A stretch of DNA of 64,000 bases from Metaphire vulgaris (GCA_018105865.1 CM030865.1:5105693-5169692); one strand, 5' to 3'; counted from the stretch's first letter, positions 47,907 through 61,918 are shown. The notes: generated by a model not told the origin, from the letters alone. Program-made: numbers and translations.

Positions 47907-48690
47907 CAGTGTTGCCCAAACTGTGGAGTCGCAACCAAAAGTTGGTCGCAGGAGTTCAGTCTAAATGGGTCATGAGTAGCGCGAAATTAGATTCAAAAGT
48001 GTCATTTTCTAACCAATACCACAATGTCATAAGCTTTTGAAAGTTGCAAGTGAAGCCAGAATTTTAAGAAACTTATCTGCCTGCAATCCTCCATACATGG
48101 CTCATATTAAAATGATTAGTGTTTTATCCAACTTTAGTGTTGACAATAAGTTTGCAGGGTCACGACATGTTGCAAAGTCGCTGAAGTGAGTCGCACCAGT
48201 TACAACAATTAAGTTTTGGAAACTGGCTGTTGTACCTTTTAAGGTGATCTTATTTCGCAAAGGAAAGCGTATTCCGACCATTTTGCTCTGAAACTCCACT
48301 AACAATGAAATCTCCGCATTGATGAGACTCACCCGACAGTTAAGCGATTTTGTCATATTCATAAGATTTTTAAGATGCGTAACAAAGGTATGTTCATGAA
48401 AACATTTCTAAATAGATAATTTTCAAAAATTTCAATATTTATTTTCTCATTTTTGTATTGCTTGGTAAAAATAGAAAATTATACTTAATATATTAGCCAT
48501 ATTTTATGCAAATTCAATCAGAGTTTTTATTTTACCATTTATTCAAAACTCAGAAAGATTCTTTTCAACTAACGTTTCGCAGATGGCGTGATGCATTCTT
48601 TTGGATATTACATGCTATTAATAGGGTCATGGCAGGTTCAAAAACCGCTGAAGTGGGCCGCCCTGGTTCCAAAATGTTTAGAAACCCCTG
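47907..48690. mobile_element. 784-bp hAT (ZBED-type) non-autonomous element
   Basis: Ends CAGTGTTGCCCAAACTGTGG and TTTAGAAACCCCTG, 8-bp duplication ATATATGG / ATACATGG. Subterminal GAGTCGCAACC and GGGCCGCCCTGG resemble ZBED/hAT ends. Interior has no intact ORF. Confidence 0.85.
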
Positions 48691-48747
48691 ATACATGGGA
48701 TGCCATATTTCACACATATTTGTACTGTACGCTCTGTATTCAGACAT

Positions 48748-48938
48748 TGTCGTCGTCGTCATCATCATCATCATCATCATCACCATCACCTTCATCATCA
48801 TCCCATCATCATCGCCATCACCCACCACCACCATCATCAGTCACCACCATTACCATCATAATCATCATCATCACCACCATCACCACCCCGTCATCATCGT
48901 CATCATCATCATCACCGCCATCATCATGATCAGTCATG

Positions 48939-48971
<33 letters not shown>

Positions 48972-49058
48972 TCAGCACCACCACCACCACCATCATCATC
49001 ATCAGCAGGAGCACCAGCACCATCATCATAATCATCATCATAATCACCATCATCATCA
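48748..49058. repeat. (ATC)n/(ACC)n microsatellite
   Basis: About 310 bp of ATC and ACC triplets, 160 bp before the first Pax6 exon in the window. His/Ile/Ser-rich frames are artefacts. Confidence 0.95.
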
Positions 49059-49216
49059 GGATCTTGTTTAACTTGTCCGTGGTGTCAATGCCTTTTAAGG
49101 GCGTATATGCATGCTGCTGCATGGTATCTGTGTATCTATGTACACTGTCCCTGTGTATCCTATGTCCGACATGTGTCGTGTGCACGTTCTACACTCAGTC
49201 GTGTTTCATTCTGAAG

Positions 49217-49553
49217 GTCACGAGGTCAACCAACTGGGTAGGGTGTTCGTCAGCGGCCGACCGCTGCCCGACTCCACCCGCCAGCGCATCGTGGAGCTGG
49301 CCCACAGCAGGCCAGGCCGTGCGACTTTATCTCGGATACTCCGGGTGTCGAACGGTTGCGTGAAGCAAGATACTCGGCCGCTACTGCGAGACCGGGTCGA
49401 TCCGACCGAGGGCCATCGGGCAGCAAGCCGGGTGGCGACCCCGTGTGGTCGGCAAGATCTCCCAGTACAAGAGGAGTGCCCTTCGATCTTCGCCTGGAAT
49501 GCACGCGATCGTCTTCTGTCAGAGGACTGTGCTGTCAGGACAACATACCCAGT
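49217..49553 (+). CDS. Pax6: Pax6 exon: most of the paired domain (frameshifted)
   Basis: Acceptor TTCTGAAG, donor GTACGT after DNIPS. The frame reads [18 protein letters not shown] through VELAHS. It then shifts at about 49309 (-1), 49326 (+1), 49363 (+1), 49421 (-2), 49431 (-2), 49444 (-2), 49472 (-1) and 49525 (-1) relative to the Pax6 frame. Between the shifts residues stay Pax6-like ([40 protein letters not shown]). No intron separates RILR from VSNGCV, where vertebrate PAX6 has one. Confidence 0.85.
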
Positions 49554-52500
49554 GTACGTAATGCGAAGTAGTGTAATGTCATGTGGTGTAATGAGATCTA
49601 CGTGATGTAACGTTGAGCAATGTGATGTAAAGCAATGCGATAAAAAATTATGAATAATTATTGTGCACTTCTATAGCACCATTTCTATAGCCAGGGTATC
49701 AATTGATGGTATAAATCCGTCCGTGATGTGATGTTATGCAATGTAATGTAAAGCAATGTGATGATGATGATGATGATGATAATTATGCACTTCTATAGCA
49801 CCAGTTCTAATACCTAAGGTATATCAATCGATAGTACTTCAAGTCCATCCGCAAAAGATCCCAGAGTCATTCAGAGGGAAAGAGTAGATGTGATGGTACA
49901 ACGTGATGTGATGAGACGTAAAAATGTAATGTGATAAGGCCAGGTGCGATGCAACGTAATGTCAAGTAATGCAATGAGCAGTTATGTGATGTGACGTAAT
50001 GCAAAGTGGTGTGTTTTTGATGTGCTATAATGTAATGTAATGCAACGTAAGGTAATGCAATGTAATGCACCGCAATATAGACCAATATACCGATTGTGTG
50101 TGTGTTTGTGTTTGTGTGTTTGTGTGTTTGTGTGTGTGTTGTGTGTGTTTGTGTGTGCAGAGATGCTCAGTTGATTTTGAGAGTTGTACTTATAGACGAT
50201 AATAGCTTCGATAGTGTTTGCTGAGAGAAAAATGCAGACGAATGAACTGGAGAGCAGAGGTCGGGAATTTAGGAAGGGGAAAATACACAGGGAAAACAAG
50301 GCGGAGAACAGAAACATGTGGGGAGGGACGTGTAAAGGGAGGGCGGCGGAGGATGATGGGAGAGAATTCATCCTAACCGCAGTCAATTTCAGGCATCCCA
50401 GAACTACAGGACAGTAAACATCATCCTCCCCTCCCTCCTCTCCCTCCTCCTCTCCTCCTCCTCCTCCTTTTCTTCCCTCCTCCCTTATCCCTCATTTTCC
50501 TTTCCGTCTCGTCCCCTGTGGTTTGGAAATGTGTATTAGCCCCAACTTCGTGGCATAGGACATGTGGTGGACAGACCGATGTTGATGCCGCGCATGCTTT
50601 GGGAGGGTGGTTGGTTGGTACTGCTGCTGCTGGGAATGAGTGTTAGGGTGGTGATGGTGGTGGTGGTGGTGATGGTGGTGTAGAAGTGGCCGGCCACGAG
50701 TCATGCCGACATCTGCTGTGTGTCTTTAATGAAGAGGTCCCAGGGAGAGGGAGAGGGAAGGGAGAGAAGAAGAGGGACGCGCTTGTTTTAATATCGCCGC
50801 ATTCGCTTCTGATCAATTTCGTTGCTTCTTATTTGCCGAACATCGCTGTTGTTGTCTCTCTCTCCCCCTTGGGTTCCACTTTTTCCCAGTTCCTCTCCTA
50901 CCCCACTCTTCCTGTTCAACATCTGTAGCCATCAAAACAGCGGTTTCATTAACAAGGCGATTCGTGTAAACAGCAATTTTGTCTGTTACTAGCTTTACTT
51001 GTCTGTCTGTCTGTATGCCTGCCTGCATGTCTTTCTGACTGCCTGTCTCTACCTGTGTGTCTGTCCCAGTCTGTCAAGGTGATTTTGAAGAATGAAATGA
51101 TTTAGTGGGTTTTAGCGATGATCAAATTTAGCAGGATGGTTTTCAGAGGAGTATAGATACTGTATTGAGGAGAGGAGTTCTTTGGCGTATAAAGCCATCT
51201 TGATGAAAGCGTTCTATGTTCTGTCGAAATTATATTTGATTTGATTAAAATAAAAATAATTAATTCAATACGTCGTCATTGTTCGTGCAAATTGTGTCAT
51301 CGCTAAAAACCACTAAATAATTATATAATTTATTCTCCAAAAATCACCCTGACACAGTCTGTCTCTACTTGTGTGTGCGTGTATGTGTTTGTGTGTGTGT
51401 GTGTGTCTGTCTGTCTCTGGGGCAATGGCATGTGACAAGGGTATATCGGTATATACCCCCAATCAGTCTACCTTAAAGCTTTTATGTGATTTATATGTGG
51501 TTACATGTAGTTTTATATGGTTTATAGTTAGTTTATACCCCATATTATACCCTCCCAAATCAAATCCTGGCTACCGCCCCTGGTCTCTACTTGTCTATTG
51601 TCTCTATTTGTCTGTCTGTCTGCCTGTCTGTCTATATGTCTCTACTTGTCTGTCTGTCTACCTGTCTCTACTTGCTTCAAGTTGCTTGTCTGTTTATAAG
51701 TTTGCCAGTCAGTATACCTGTCTCTATTTGTCTGTCTGTCTCTGTCGCTGTCTCTGTCTTTCTCTGTCTCTGTCTCTTGCTTGTCTGCTTCTGTTTCTGT
51801 CTCTGTCTTTGTCTGTCTGTCTTTATCTGTCTCTTTCTTTTAACAGCTTGAGGAGGAAAAAATTCCCCTCACAGAGTTTACTAGATGCAAGTTTTCAAGG
51901 ATGCTTATCCTGTCCTAGGTGCATGTATCTTAGATCTCTATCTATACCAGACATGCACGTGGGTCCATTTTAAAAATCAATCCAACACAACCCATTATGA
52001 ACCAGACCCAACCCACGAAAGCAATAGGGATTATTTGACCCAACCTAACCCACTGTAATACATTAAAAGTTCTAAGCGTGTAAATGTCTGACCCAGCAAT
52101 CTAACCCAACCCAGCCCAACCCATGGATGGTCCTAACCCGTGTCTGTCTTATGTTTGATCTATATACATTCTGTGTAAGGATAACCATACTCTAAGCTTC
52201 AGAGAGCTGTAGACAAACACCGATGAAAAGAGCGAATGATTTCTTGATTGAATGTTGATCAGGTGTCGTCAATCAATCGGGTCTTGCGCAACATGACCAG
52301 TGAGACCCAAAGGGACACCACCACCCTCTCGGGCAGAGCCAGATGTACGAGAAATTCGGTCTGTTTGGGGCCAGGCACCGGGGCGCCCAGCCCTGGTACG
52401 CGTCGCCGCCGACCAGCGATACATTCGCTGACGACGATGACCGCTGGATCGGCTCGGCACCAAATGACGACGCACTCTGCCTCTCTACGGAAGCCTTGAC

Positions 52501-53121
52501 AAAAAGGTAACATCATCGTCATCATCATCATCATCGTCGTCGTCGTCGTCATCATCATCATCGTCATCATCATCATCATCGTCGTCGTCGTCATCATCAT
52601 CATCATCGTCATTATCACCATCCATCATCATCGTCATCGTCATCCACCATTTATCATCACCATCATCATCATCACCATCATTATCATCATCATCATCATC
52701 ATCGCAACACCACCATCATCATCACCATCATCACCATCATCATCGTCATCATCATCATCATCACCATCATCATCGTCATCATCATCATAATCATCACCAT
52801 CCATCATCATCGTCATTATCACCATCACCATTTTCATCACCATCGTCATCATTGTCATCTCTGTCGTCAACGCAGAGATGCCCATGGGTTGAGTTAACCC
52901 ATGGGTTGGGCTGAATCAGACTTTTCCACAGTTATGGTGGCTTAGGTCAGAAGATAAGTCATGGTTTTAAGAAATTGTGATGTTTACAGACTTTACAGTG
53001 GATTGGGTTGGGTCAAATAATCCTATTACCAGCATGGGTTGAGTTGTTTGGGCTGGAGATTTGACGGGTTGGGTTAAATTTGGTTCTAAACATGCACCTA
53101 TGGACATCCCTGCGTCATTGT

Positions 53122-53207
<86 letters not shown>

Positions 53208-56200
53208 CGTCATCGTCGTCAGCATCGTCAATGTCGTAGCCTCGTAGTCTTTATCAGCTCGATTTTAATGGGGATTGCAGAAATCGTTAAATTCCAAATG
53301 ACTGCATTTTCGTCCACCAACTAATAAAATTAATAAATGGTTTGAACAATGGGCGTCTTTAAAATATTATCATGAATCGTAGAAAAAATAAAAATTTGGG
53401 GCAACACAGGAAATAATTTCATACCGATCTCAAAATTACATTCAGAAGAGTCCAAATGATGAAAAGAGTGCGAAATCACCAAAATACGCATCTAGCAGGG
53501 CGTAGCCAGGAATTTGATTTGGGGTTTAGAGGGTATAATGTGATTGGGGATGTATAACTCTTTTAAAATTTTGAAAATCTTAAAACACATTAAAATTGTA
53601 AGGTAGCCTGACTTTTTTTTTTTTGGGGGGAGCGGGGGTATATGCTGATATGCCCCCCGTCGCTACGTCCCTGGCGTCACAAATTGCATTTGTGTAGCGC
53701 CATCGTATTATTAATCGCGCCTATCCTGTGACAAAAAGATGATCAATGTGCTTGTGTCGATGGCGAGATAAAGTGTCAACACCTTATCACAGCTGACAAT
53801 TCTGACGCAGCACATGTCACGTGTCAGAAGTCTTTAAACGATCATTCGGGGTGGGGTGGGGTGGGTGGGATGGGAGTGTGGATCGGCAGAACACGCGTCG
53901 CTCGCGCGCATGCGCGGAATGTACTTCCGGTTCAATGGCTGCCGATCGTCGTTTCTCGTTCGCGGCGGCGGCGACGAGATCGCGTTCTTTGTTCGAGATT
54001 TCGAACGAGACGCGCGACGAAAGCATTCGGCGCCGTGCGATTGTCCGCTGCTAAGGCGGAGCTGCGTCGCCAAACCGCACTGCGTGAAATAATCGCTTTC
54101 TCCTCTATCACAGCATGTAGCAGAATCAAGTGGCGATCGCTGATCAATCGAGCGGAACAAAGGCGGTTCGTTGAAGCGTAACGGACTATTATGAGACAGC
54201 CCTGCGCTCTCTACGACCAATGCAAAAGTCCTTTAGCCTACCAGCTGTAGACAATTAGCAGTCCCACGCGGAGACCAGCTGAACGGCCGCATTTAAAAAG
54301 AAATTCCGGACTTTCAAGCAGACGTACTGTATCAGTGGCGGTTCCAAGAATTCTTGGTGGGGTGGGGGTGGTGCAATGATTTTCTAGGCTGTTGGTGGGG
54401 ATGCAATGAAATTCCGAAAAAGGTTGACAAGCAAAAGAAAAGAAAAAGAAAAAGGTCATCAGCTTTGTTTTGCACACAGGGATAGTGGTTCGGACCCCGG
54501 TCCCCCAGTAAACCCTGAAAACGCTGACAAGCAAAATAAAAAGAGCCTCGGTGGGGGCGGATGCATCCCCAGTCATCCCCCAACGTGAAACCGCCCCCAG
54601 GGCCATGTTAAGGCGGGGGCTGAGGGCTGTAGCCGCCCCCGGCCCATCATGAAAATAGGCCCACCGATTTTCGAGATAACCTTTTTGCTTGTCAGCGCGA
54701 TTTTCACGATTTGAAGAGAGATAACCTTTTTGCTTGTCAGAGACTTTCAGTATATAGGCGATGGCCTTTTTCTTCTCAGCCCCAGCCCCACTCGGACCTT
54801 AATCCGGCTGACCGCCCCAGAGACGGACAGAATCTCGGAGCGATAAATATTAAATGCCTCAAGCATTATGAATGATAGTGGAGATATAGAAGTTAATTGA
54901 TTGCTGATCGGTTCATTAGTTATACTGGATGTCTCGATGTCGGATAGATGTCTGGATGGATATCTGGAAACTGGATAGATGTCTGAATAGACGGATGGAT
55001 GGGTTTAGTGGACAAGATCAGGGGCGTAGGCTACTACGTAGTCAGGAATTTGATTTGTGGGGTATAAATATTTTTGGAGGGGGCGGCGTGAGGGGAATAA
55101 ATCTTAACCATAAACCACATAAAACCATATAAATCACATATAAATCACATAAAAAACTTTAAGGTAGACTGATTTCCGGGGTATATATGCCGATATACCC
55201 CCCAGCAGAGGCGGCGCTGGGTTTTGTTGACTGCGGGTCTAATGCAATCTACACCGCCAGCACCCGGCTCCAGACTACCCCTCACCCTCCAATCAAAATT
55301 TATCTGCGTATTTGCACGAATTTCTTGGGTGCCCCTGCCCGAGGCTGGGTGGGTCGGGACACGCGGACCCACCCCTAGCGCCTTGACCCCCAGTCGCTAC
55401 GCCCCTGGACAAGACGAGCAGTTTTCTTGTTTTCCTGTCTGTGCTGCATAATACAATTACAGTAACGGCGCTCTATTTCAATGACAATTTCGTGTCCGCA
55501 AATGAAGATATCGGAATTAATTCAATTCAATTGTCAACGCAGCGTTTGAAATCTTGATCTAAGTTTCTTTCACCAATAGGGGTATCCAGTGTTTACCAAC
55601 AAGGTCCGGTTGCTCCGCCCACTGGTGGGCAGAAACCATAGAAACCATTGTTGTCTATTAATAGACGCCAATGGCAGAAGCAGATTTCTTGCTGGTGGGC
55701 ATAGATCAGTGACCATAGAGATTGTTCTGGATACTCCTATACAGTTGCAATATTTAAAGTGCTTGGAGATGATCTGATAAGCATTCTAAAAAAAGACTGC
55801 AAAAAGCTTTTGGTTATAATTGACTCGAACGTTTTCCAAAATTCTTATTAACGGACACGCCATTTCATTGTTTTCCAGCGGGGCAAGACTTTCGACTGCA
55901 AGTCAGGCAGTATTTTTAAAAACCTATGCAGTACGCAAATTGGTTTTTGACCCTAGAACATGCTACATACGATACTACATAGTAAATACTAGTGATTGTA
56001 ATAAAGTTATAAAACTTAGCATGATTTAAAGTGGCTTAGGACTAGGAGGCATTACTGCTTGTGTAAGAAAGCCATTGGGGCACTAACGGGGCTTGAACCC
56101 GCTCCGTCAGCCTTACGCTCCAGCACCGTAACCCACTCTGCCATCTTCCGCCATGATTGAGAACAAACACAGTGAATTTTTAAAACACAAAAATTCGCGG

Positions 56201-59200
56201 ACATTTTTCTCCTTAAATCAGGGGCGGCAACGGCCCTCTGCACCCCGAAATGACGTTACTCCGTATGAACCTGTCAATTACTTATCTTTTTCTTTCTTTT
56301 CTGTTTTACTTTTCTTGTTCACCTTTCAATCACGTCTATTCATCTGTTCTGTTTGTTTTTAGTAATGTCAAAATTCAATGCATCGTGTCATGACATTGAC
56401 TCGTGTCATGACATTGACTCGTGTCATGACATTGACTCGTGTCACTTGAGTCATTCTTGCTTGAAAATATTGGGGTGTTTCCATGACCCCAGAGGGCTAA
56501 AACCTCATGCAGGAAGGCAATTCAAATTTTCAATAGAAACATTAACACGCGAAGATTCCCAGAATTAAAAATTCGTGTATTTTTTCCAATTAAAGTTCAA
56601 TCCACGGGCGTCCGGAGGGTGCAAGGTGGTGCAATTGCACCCCGCTGGAAAATTTGTGAAGTCATGCAAAAAGTAAAATTACTTGTTTCTTTTGCTACAA
56701 GACCTGTTTTGCACCCCGTAAAATTTCTGCGGACGCCCATGTAACTTCAATCGTCCTTCATTCTCTTCTAAATCGACTTCTTGTTGTTAATTCTTTTCTT
56801 CCGATTATTTCTTTTCCGCCTCCTTTCCGCCATCCACTGTCTCTGTTTCTTCATCGTCTAAATTTCCGGTTCCGGTTCTAATAGGATAATTGCAAAATTT
56901 CATTTCCGTTTCCGGTTCTGTGTTTCGGTCTCGATTTTCGCCTTTGCGAAACCATTACAGTCTGCCCCTTGTTGCGTTGGTTCCTGTGCTCCGCTGCTGC
57001 CAAATGGACTTCCTATAGCGCATCTTTTGATTCCCCATCTGCACGTCTTCAGCATTTCTGGTGCTTCCGGTTGCAGCGGATGCGATTCGTGTTTCTATTA
57101 CGTCACTTCCGGAAGATCCTTTTTCGTTTCTTTGGTCTAAGGTCTTAATTTTGGACAGAGTTCTGTCAGAAGTTCTTGCTTTTAGACTCAGAAGAAGTCG
57201 CTTAACGACTTTCATTTCAGAGTCTGAGGTAGAAAAGATGCTTTATAGGATAGAAGTGTTACCGCTGCATCTTTAAAGAATCAAAATTCGTCGAAAAGTT
57301 TGTCATTTTCCCCAGATTGTCTAGAGTCCGTCAAATCCTTTTCTCCTGTGTTTCAAAATTGACGGAAAATTGGAAAGTTTTAAGAAAGTTTTGCCCTTGG
57401 AGACGGCGACATGTTCTATTGTTGTCTTTTTTAAAAATCGATCAAAAGAAGAGTGAAATCTTCAAAGACAGCATAAAACTGTTATATTTCTACTTCGTGA
57501 GAAAATGGCAGTGTTTATAATATGTCTTACAGATCTTGAACTCTTTCAATGCTTTTCATTTCAGTTGCTTTAAAACAGTGTTTATTCTAGCCACCTTGAC
57601 ATTGGGGGATTTTGAAATGTTTGAGGACAATGTCCGAGTCTCCACACTTTGGAGGGATTTCCATCCCCCCAACAACATATAAAAAATTGGGGCGGGATTT
57701 TTTTAAAACTTGAGGATTTCCCCAGAGAAGGCCTAGAATAAACATTGCTTTAAACACAAGTGGTACTTGAGAGTGTTTTGTAAGACCAGTGGTTCACTAT
57801 GCTATATAAATTAGTTGAATAAGTATGAAACTTGTCCCTTCAACTCCCTTGCTATGTTTAAAGTGGACTAGTAGGCAGTGACCAGGAGAGAAGGTTCATC
57901 CTTCCTCTGCAAATGCTACACCGACTTTGCATTTATTTATGTTAGTGAAATGTGTATGTGTCCAGTTTCTTATTCTTTGTTCAATTTTGCCTCAAAACTA
58001 TTGTTCTGACAAGGGCAGAGATCAGAGGCAGTTAGCGATGGGGGTATATCGGTATATATACCCCCAAAATCGAACTACCTTAAAATTTTCAATGTGTTTT
58101 TTAAGATTTTCAAAGTTTTTAAAGATTTATACCCCCAAATCACATTATACCCCTATATCAAATTCCTGGCTACGCCCTGGCAGAGATACAGTTACGTGAA
58201 GTTAAGTATGTTCCTCTGTCCTATTCTGTTCCATGTCTCTCTGTCTCGTTGTCTATGTCTGTGTCTGTCAAACAATTTCTCACAGCTACCGTCGATCGTC
58301 ATTGCATTTGCAATGTCGCTATAAGTTTCCATGTTGGGCGGAACTAGAGACTACTGCGCTGTTGAAAGCCGAATGGGTTTGTGAAACTTTCATCCAGTGG
58401 CGTGCAGAGAGTGGTGGGCACCCTGGACCAAGTCGATAAAAATGTTTGACGAGCAAAAGAAAAAGGTAGCCGAATCAATTTTGTCGCCCCCGTCTGGTTG
58501 GCGCCCGGGCCACCGCCCTCTGCAAGCTATTGCTTTCATTAGTACCATAAAAACACCTTGTGCTCTAGTAAATCTGCCTTGGACCATAGGCGGACACACA
58601 CGTGACTTCAGAACTGGAGATTTTATCTTCGGTCGCGTAAAGTGAGACGTCATCAAAACGTCAATTGACGTCGTTTATATACACGTTGACGTCACATACC
58701 ATTCAGTCTTTGACATTTACCGTCGTGCCATTATTTCGTAATCTCCGCTTTTCTTTGGAGCCGAGCGAGCATAACGCGCTATAGACGTACACTGTCAAAC
58801 GCGTTGCGCATATCAATTAAACTCCTAAATCATCCGTCCCTGCTCCAGCACGAGTCCACCAGTCTTCGCAGTTCGCTCCGTCGTCCAACAAACGACTTGA
58901 CGAATTGGCAAACAAGACGTCGGAACAACAAAACGATTTCTCAAAAGCCATAAACAACTGAACGCAGATATATTCGATAAACACGTGTTCTATAGACAAC
59001 AACAACATCAACAACTCACACTTCACCAGTTTGACGTCCAGAGGCGCCCATCTCCCCTGGCTGCTGGAAGCAGCTTCCCCTTCCCTGTCCTCCCCTCTCC
59101 TACCTCTATAATCCCGGGACATTTTTTGAAATCAGATGCTTGTAGGTGAGCTTCAGTGCAGTTTGGACATAAAATCACACACTTTGGTGTACCAGGCTAG

Positions 59201-61738
59201 GTTTCATGTCAATAACTTCTATTTAATTTCTGGAAAATTCCAACAGCTGCAGAACACTACTGAATGTAAGTTGAAACTAAAGAGAGATGTTGCAGTTATT
59301 GCAATGGCAAAACTAGCTATTCAAAATTATCTACAAATTATCTACTGACAACATGACCACATCGAAATACAAATAAAATAAAAATATTACTTTTAGTATT
59401 TATTTAAAAATTAGTTTTCTCCAACAACCACACCTACATTATTTTACTTAGAGGCATTAAAGCTGCAACAACTGCAAAATGGGTAAACTAGACTTAAGGC
59501 AACGGAATGAAACAAGCAGATTATTAACAGTATCTAATTGCACCATTTCACAGTTTTGAATGCTACTCTAACGTGATACCAAACTCAGGGGGAGAATTTC
59601 CTTCCCCTAACTTTTTTAGGAAGCATTTGCTTCCTGTTCCCCCCTTCTGTGGGCGCCCCTGTTGACGTCTGCTATCACTCTTTAACAGACTGACTCAGAG
59701 ATGTCCATGGGTTGGGTTAACCCATGGGTTGATTTAGGTTGGTTTGGGTCAGACTTTCGTATTAATGGTGGGTTGGGTCAGAAAAATAGACAATGGTTTA
59801 AGAAATTGTAATGTATTGCGGTGGGTTGGGTTAGGTTGGGTCAAGTAACCTATTACCGGCATGGGTTGGGTTGGGTTGGATTGGTTCTAAAATATGCACC
59901 CATGGACATCTCTGATTGACTCTGCCGCCCCAGTTGAACCCAAGGAATGGGTAGTGGGTTGTTCTGGGGAAGTGGCGTAGCTATAAGATTTCGAATAGGG
60001 CGACAATTCGGCATTTTCGTGTAAAACGAAGAGCAAAAAGAAGTTCGTCAAAGAGTTTTTCACATATTAGCGTAATCTCTTCGCTCATTCCCCAAATTAT
60101 TTCGCAACGGTTTTGCGAAAATCACATGACCGGTTCCAACCAGAACAGGGTCCCGTACCCTCCGTGGCCACGCCAATGCTGTGGGCAGGGTTATTTCTAG
60201 GATTACCAATTTAGGGCGTTGACATATTTTCTGGGGTTCCTCCCCTTTCCTTGTGGCGAGCGATAGCATCTTAGCTGCATCATAATTAGGGTGCTGCTCT
60301 CAGATTAAGGAGGGTGTTGGAGGCATTTTGAGGGGTGTAAAAATATATCTGGCTGCGGGATGAGGATCCTACGCATTTTCATTTAGTTGACTATTTTCTA
60401 ATGAAGGTCTTTGATATTTGTCACCACACCACGACGCATTACAATGTCCGCCGTTTTGATACCCGGGCGACGCCGGCGACGTAGCGAGAGCGACGCTATC
60501 GGTCGAGGCGCGCTCGACACGCCGATGCGATCGGCGCCGCTGCTCCCCTCCTGCCCCGTCCGGGCCGACGACGACGACGCTGCGGGCGCTGTTGGCCAAT
60601 GGCCGTGCAACCGCACGGTGTATCGAGCGCGGCCGCGTCTTCGGCGGCTGGGAGACCGGGGACCTCTAGGACCGTCGAAACACCGCGGCAATTAGACGCT
60701 TCTCGCTGGCGGCCAATGTCCATGGATCGATTACTTTGGCCCGAAAGAAGGTTTCTTTCAGATTTCTGCCTCCGTCTCCACGATGTCTGCTGCATTGAAA
60801 CTGCTTAGACCACTAAATCCAAACGGTAAACAGACCCGGGTGTAGGCCTATATGTCTTATAGGCCAGTCAGTGTGGCGGCGCTGTAGGCTAAGTCTTTGC
60901 TTTGATTCCTCTTCGCTCCCCCTTCTTTTCTCCGCTAAAACATAATATCTACCGTATATGCGGGATTATCGAAAGACCCATACATATATATATAGCCATA
61001 CCATAAACAAACCGTTTGCGTCCAGCATAAAGACACGGCGCTCTAAGATGTCTGCGCGAATGTCGGAAAACACTGCAGACTGGTTCTCTGTCCAAGTCCG
61101 ATCCCGTGCTTTGCAATAACCGACGACCGGGGGACGACGACATTGCACCAGTGTGGCGCAAATTCTATATTTTGTGGCAAAACAGGCTTCGTCTTCAAGG
61201 CGCGTCTCATGTGTAACACCTTCGTCCCCCACCCCGACGCAACCTTTGTGCCTCAACCTGCTGCCCCCCCCCCGCAAAGGTAAATACCTGTTCTTCCCCT
61301 CAAATTCCCCGTTGGTCCTCTTGACAAGAGATGGGCGTTCACAGACTAGGAGGAGGGTGGGGTGGCTTGGGGGTGGAGTGAACTTGGGCGGGAAAGGTGT
61401 TCAGAAGCAGTGGCGTAGCCAGGATTTCCCGAAGGCGGGTTACAATTTTTTCAAATTTTTCCGGAAAATCCTGACAAGCAAAAAGGTCATCACTTATTAT
61501 TTTTCGCTTGGCTACAGTGTAGTTAGTTATATAGTTATAATAATGGTATGTGCATATGAGCGGCGGATAGCGACAGCTTATGCAACTATATTGATATTTT
61601 TGTGCCTATTTTTTTCTTTTTTGCTCCCTAGACCCGATTTATAACGATACGCAATAAAAAATTTTGTTCGGCCAGCCAAGGGGGTTTAACCCCCACCTCA
61701 TGGCTACGCCACTGTTCAGAAGAATCTCTCCCAGCTTA

Positions 61739-61804
<66 letters not shown>

Positions 61805-61886
61805 CGGCAGTTCTCTCTGAACCAACTACGGAGGTCTGATGTTGGGATTATCGCATTTCAACGATGGACCTATAGGCCTATAGGCC

Positions 61887-61918
<32 letters not shown>

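Noticed and set aside
48695..49363. 222-codon His/Ile-rich frame upstream of Pax6
   Set aside because: Most is an (ATC)n tract; it runs across the Pax6 acceptor in the wrong frame.
50640..50700. Poly-His frame as a metal-binding protein
   Set aside because: Translation of a GGTGAT/GGTGGT repeat.
55589..55777. Short frame starting [15 protein letters not shown]
   Set aside because: It lies in a MITE present twice in the window.
56085..56155. tRNA gene on the minus strand
   Set aside because: Good A and B boxes, yet no clover-leaf acceptor stem; it continues into a SINE tail shared with other loci.
58817..59122. 101-codon minus-strand frame
   Set aside because: No recognisable domain, no splice signals that extend it, and no repeat of it elsewhere; chance cannot be excluded.
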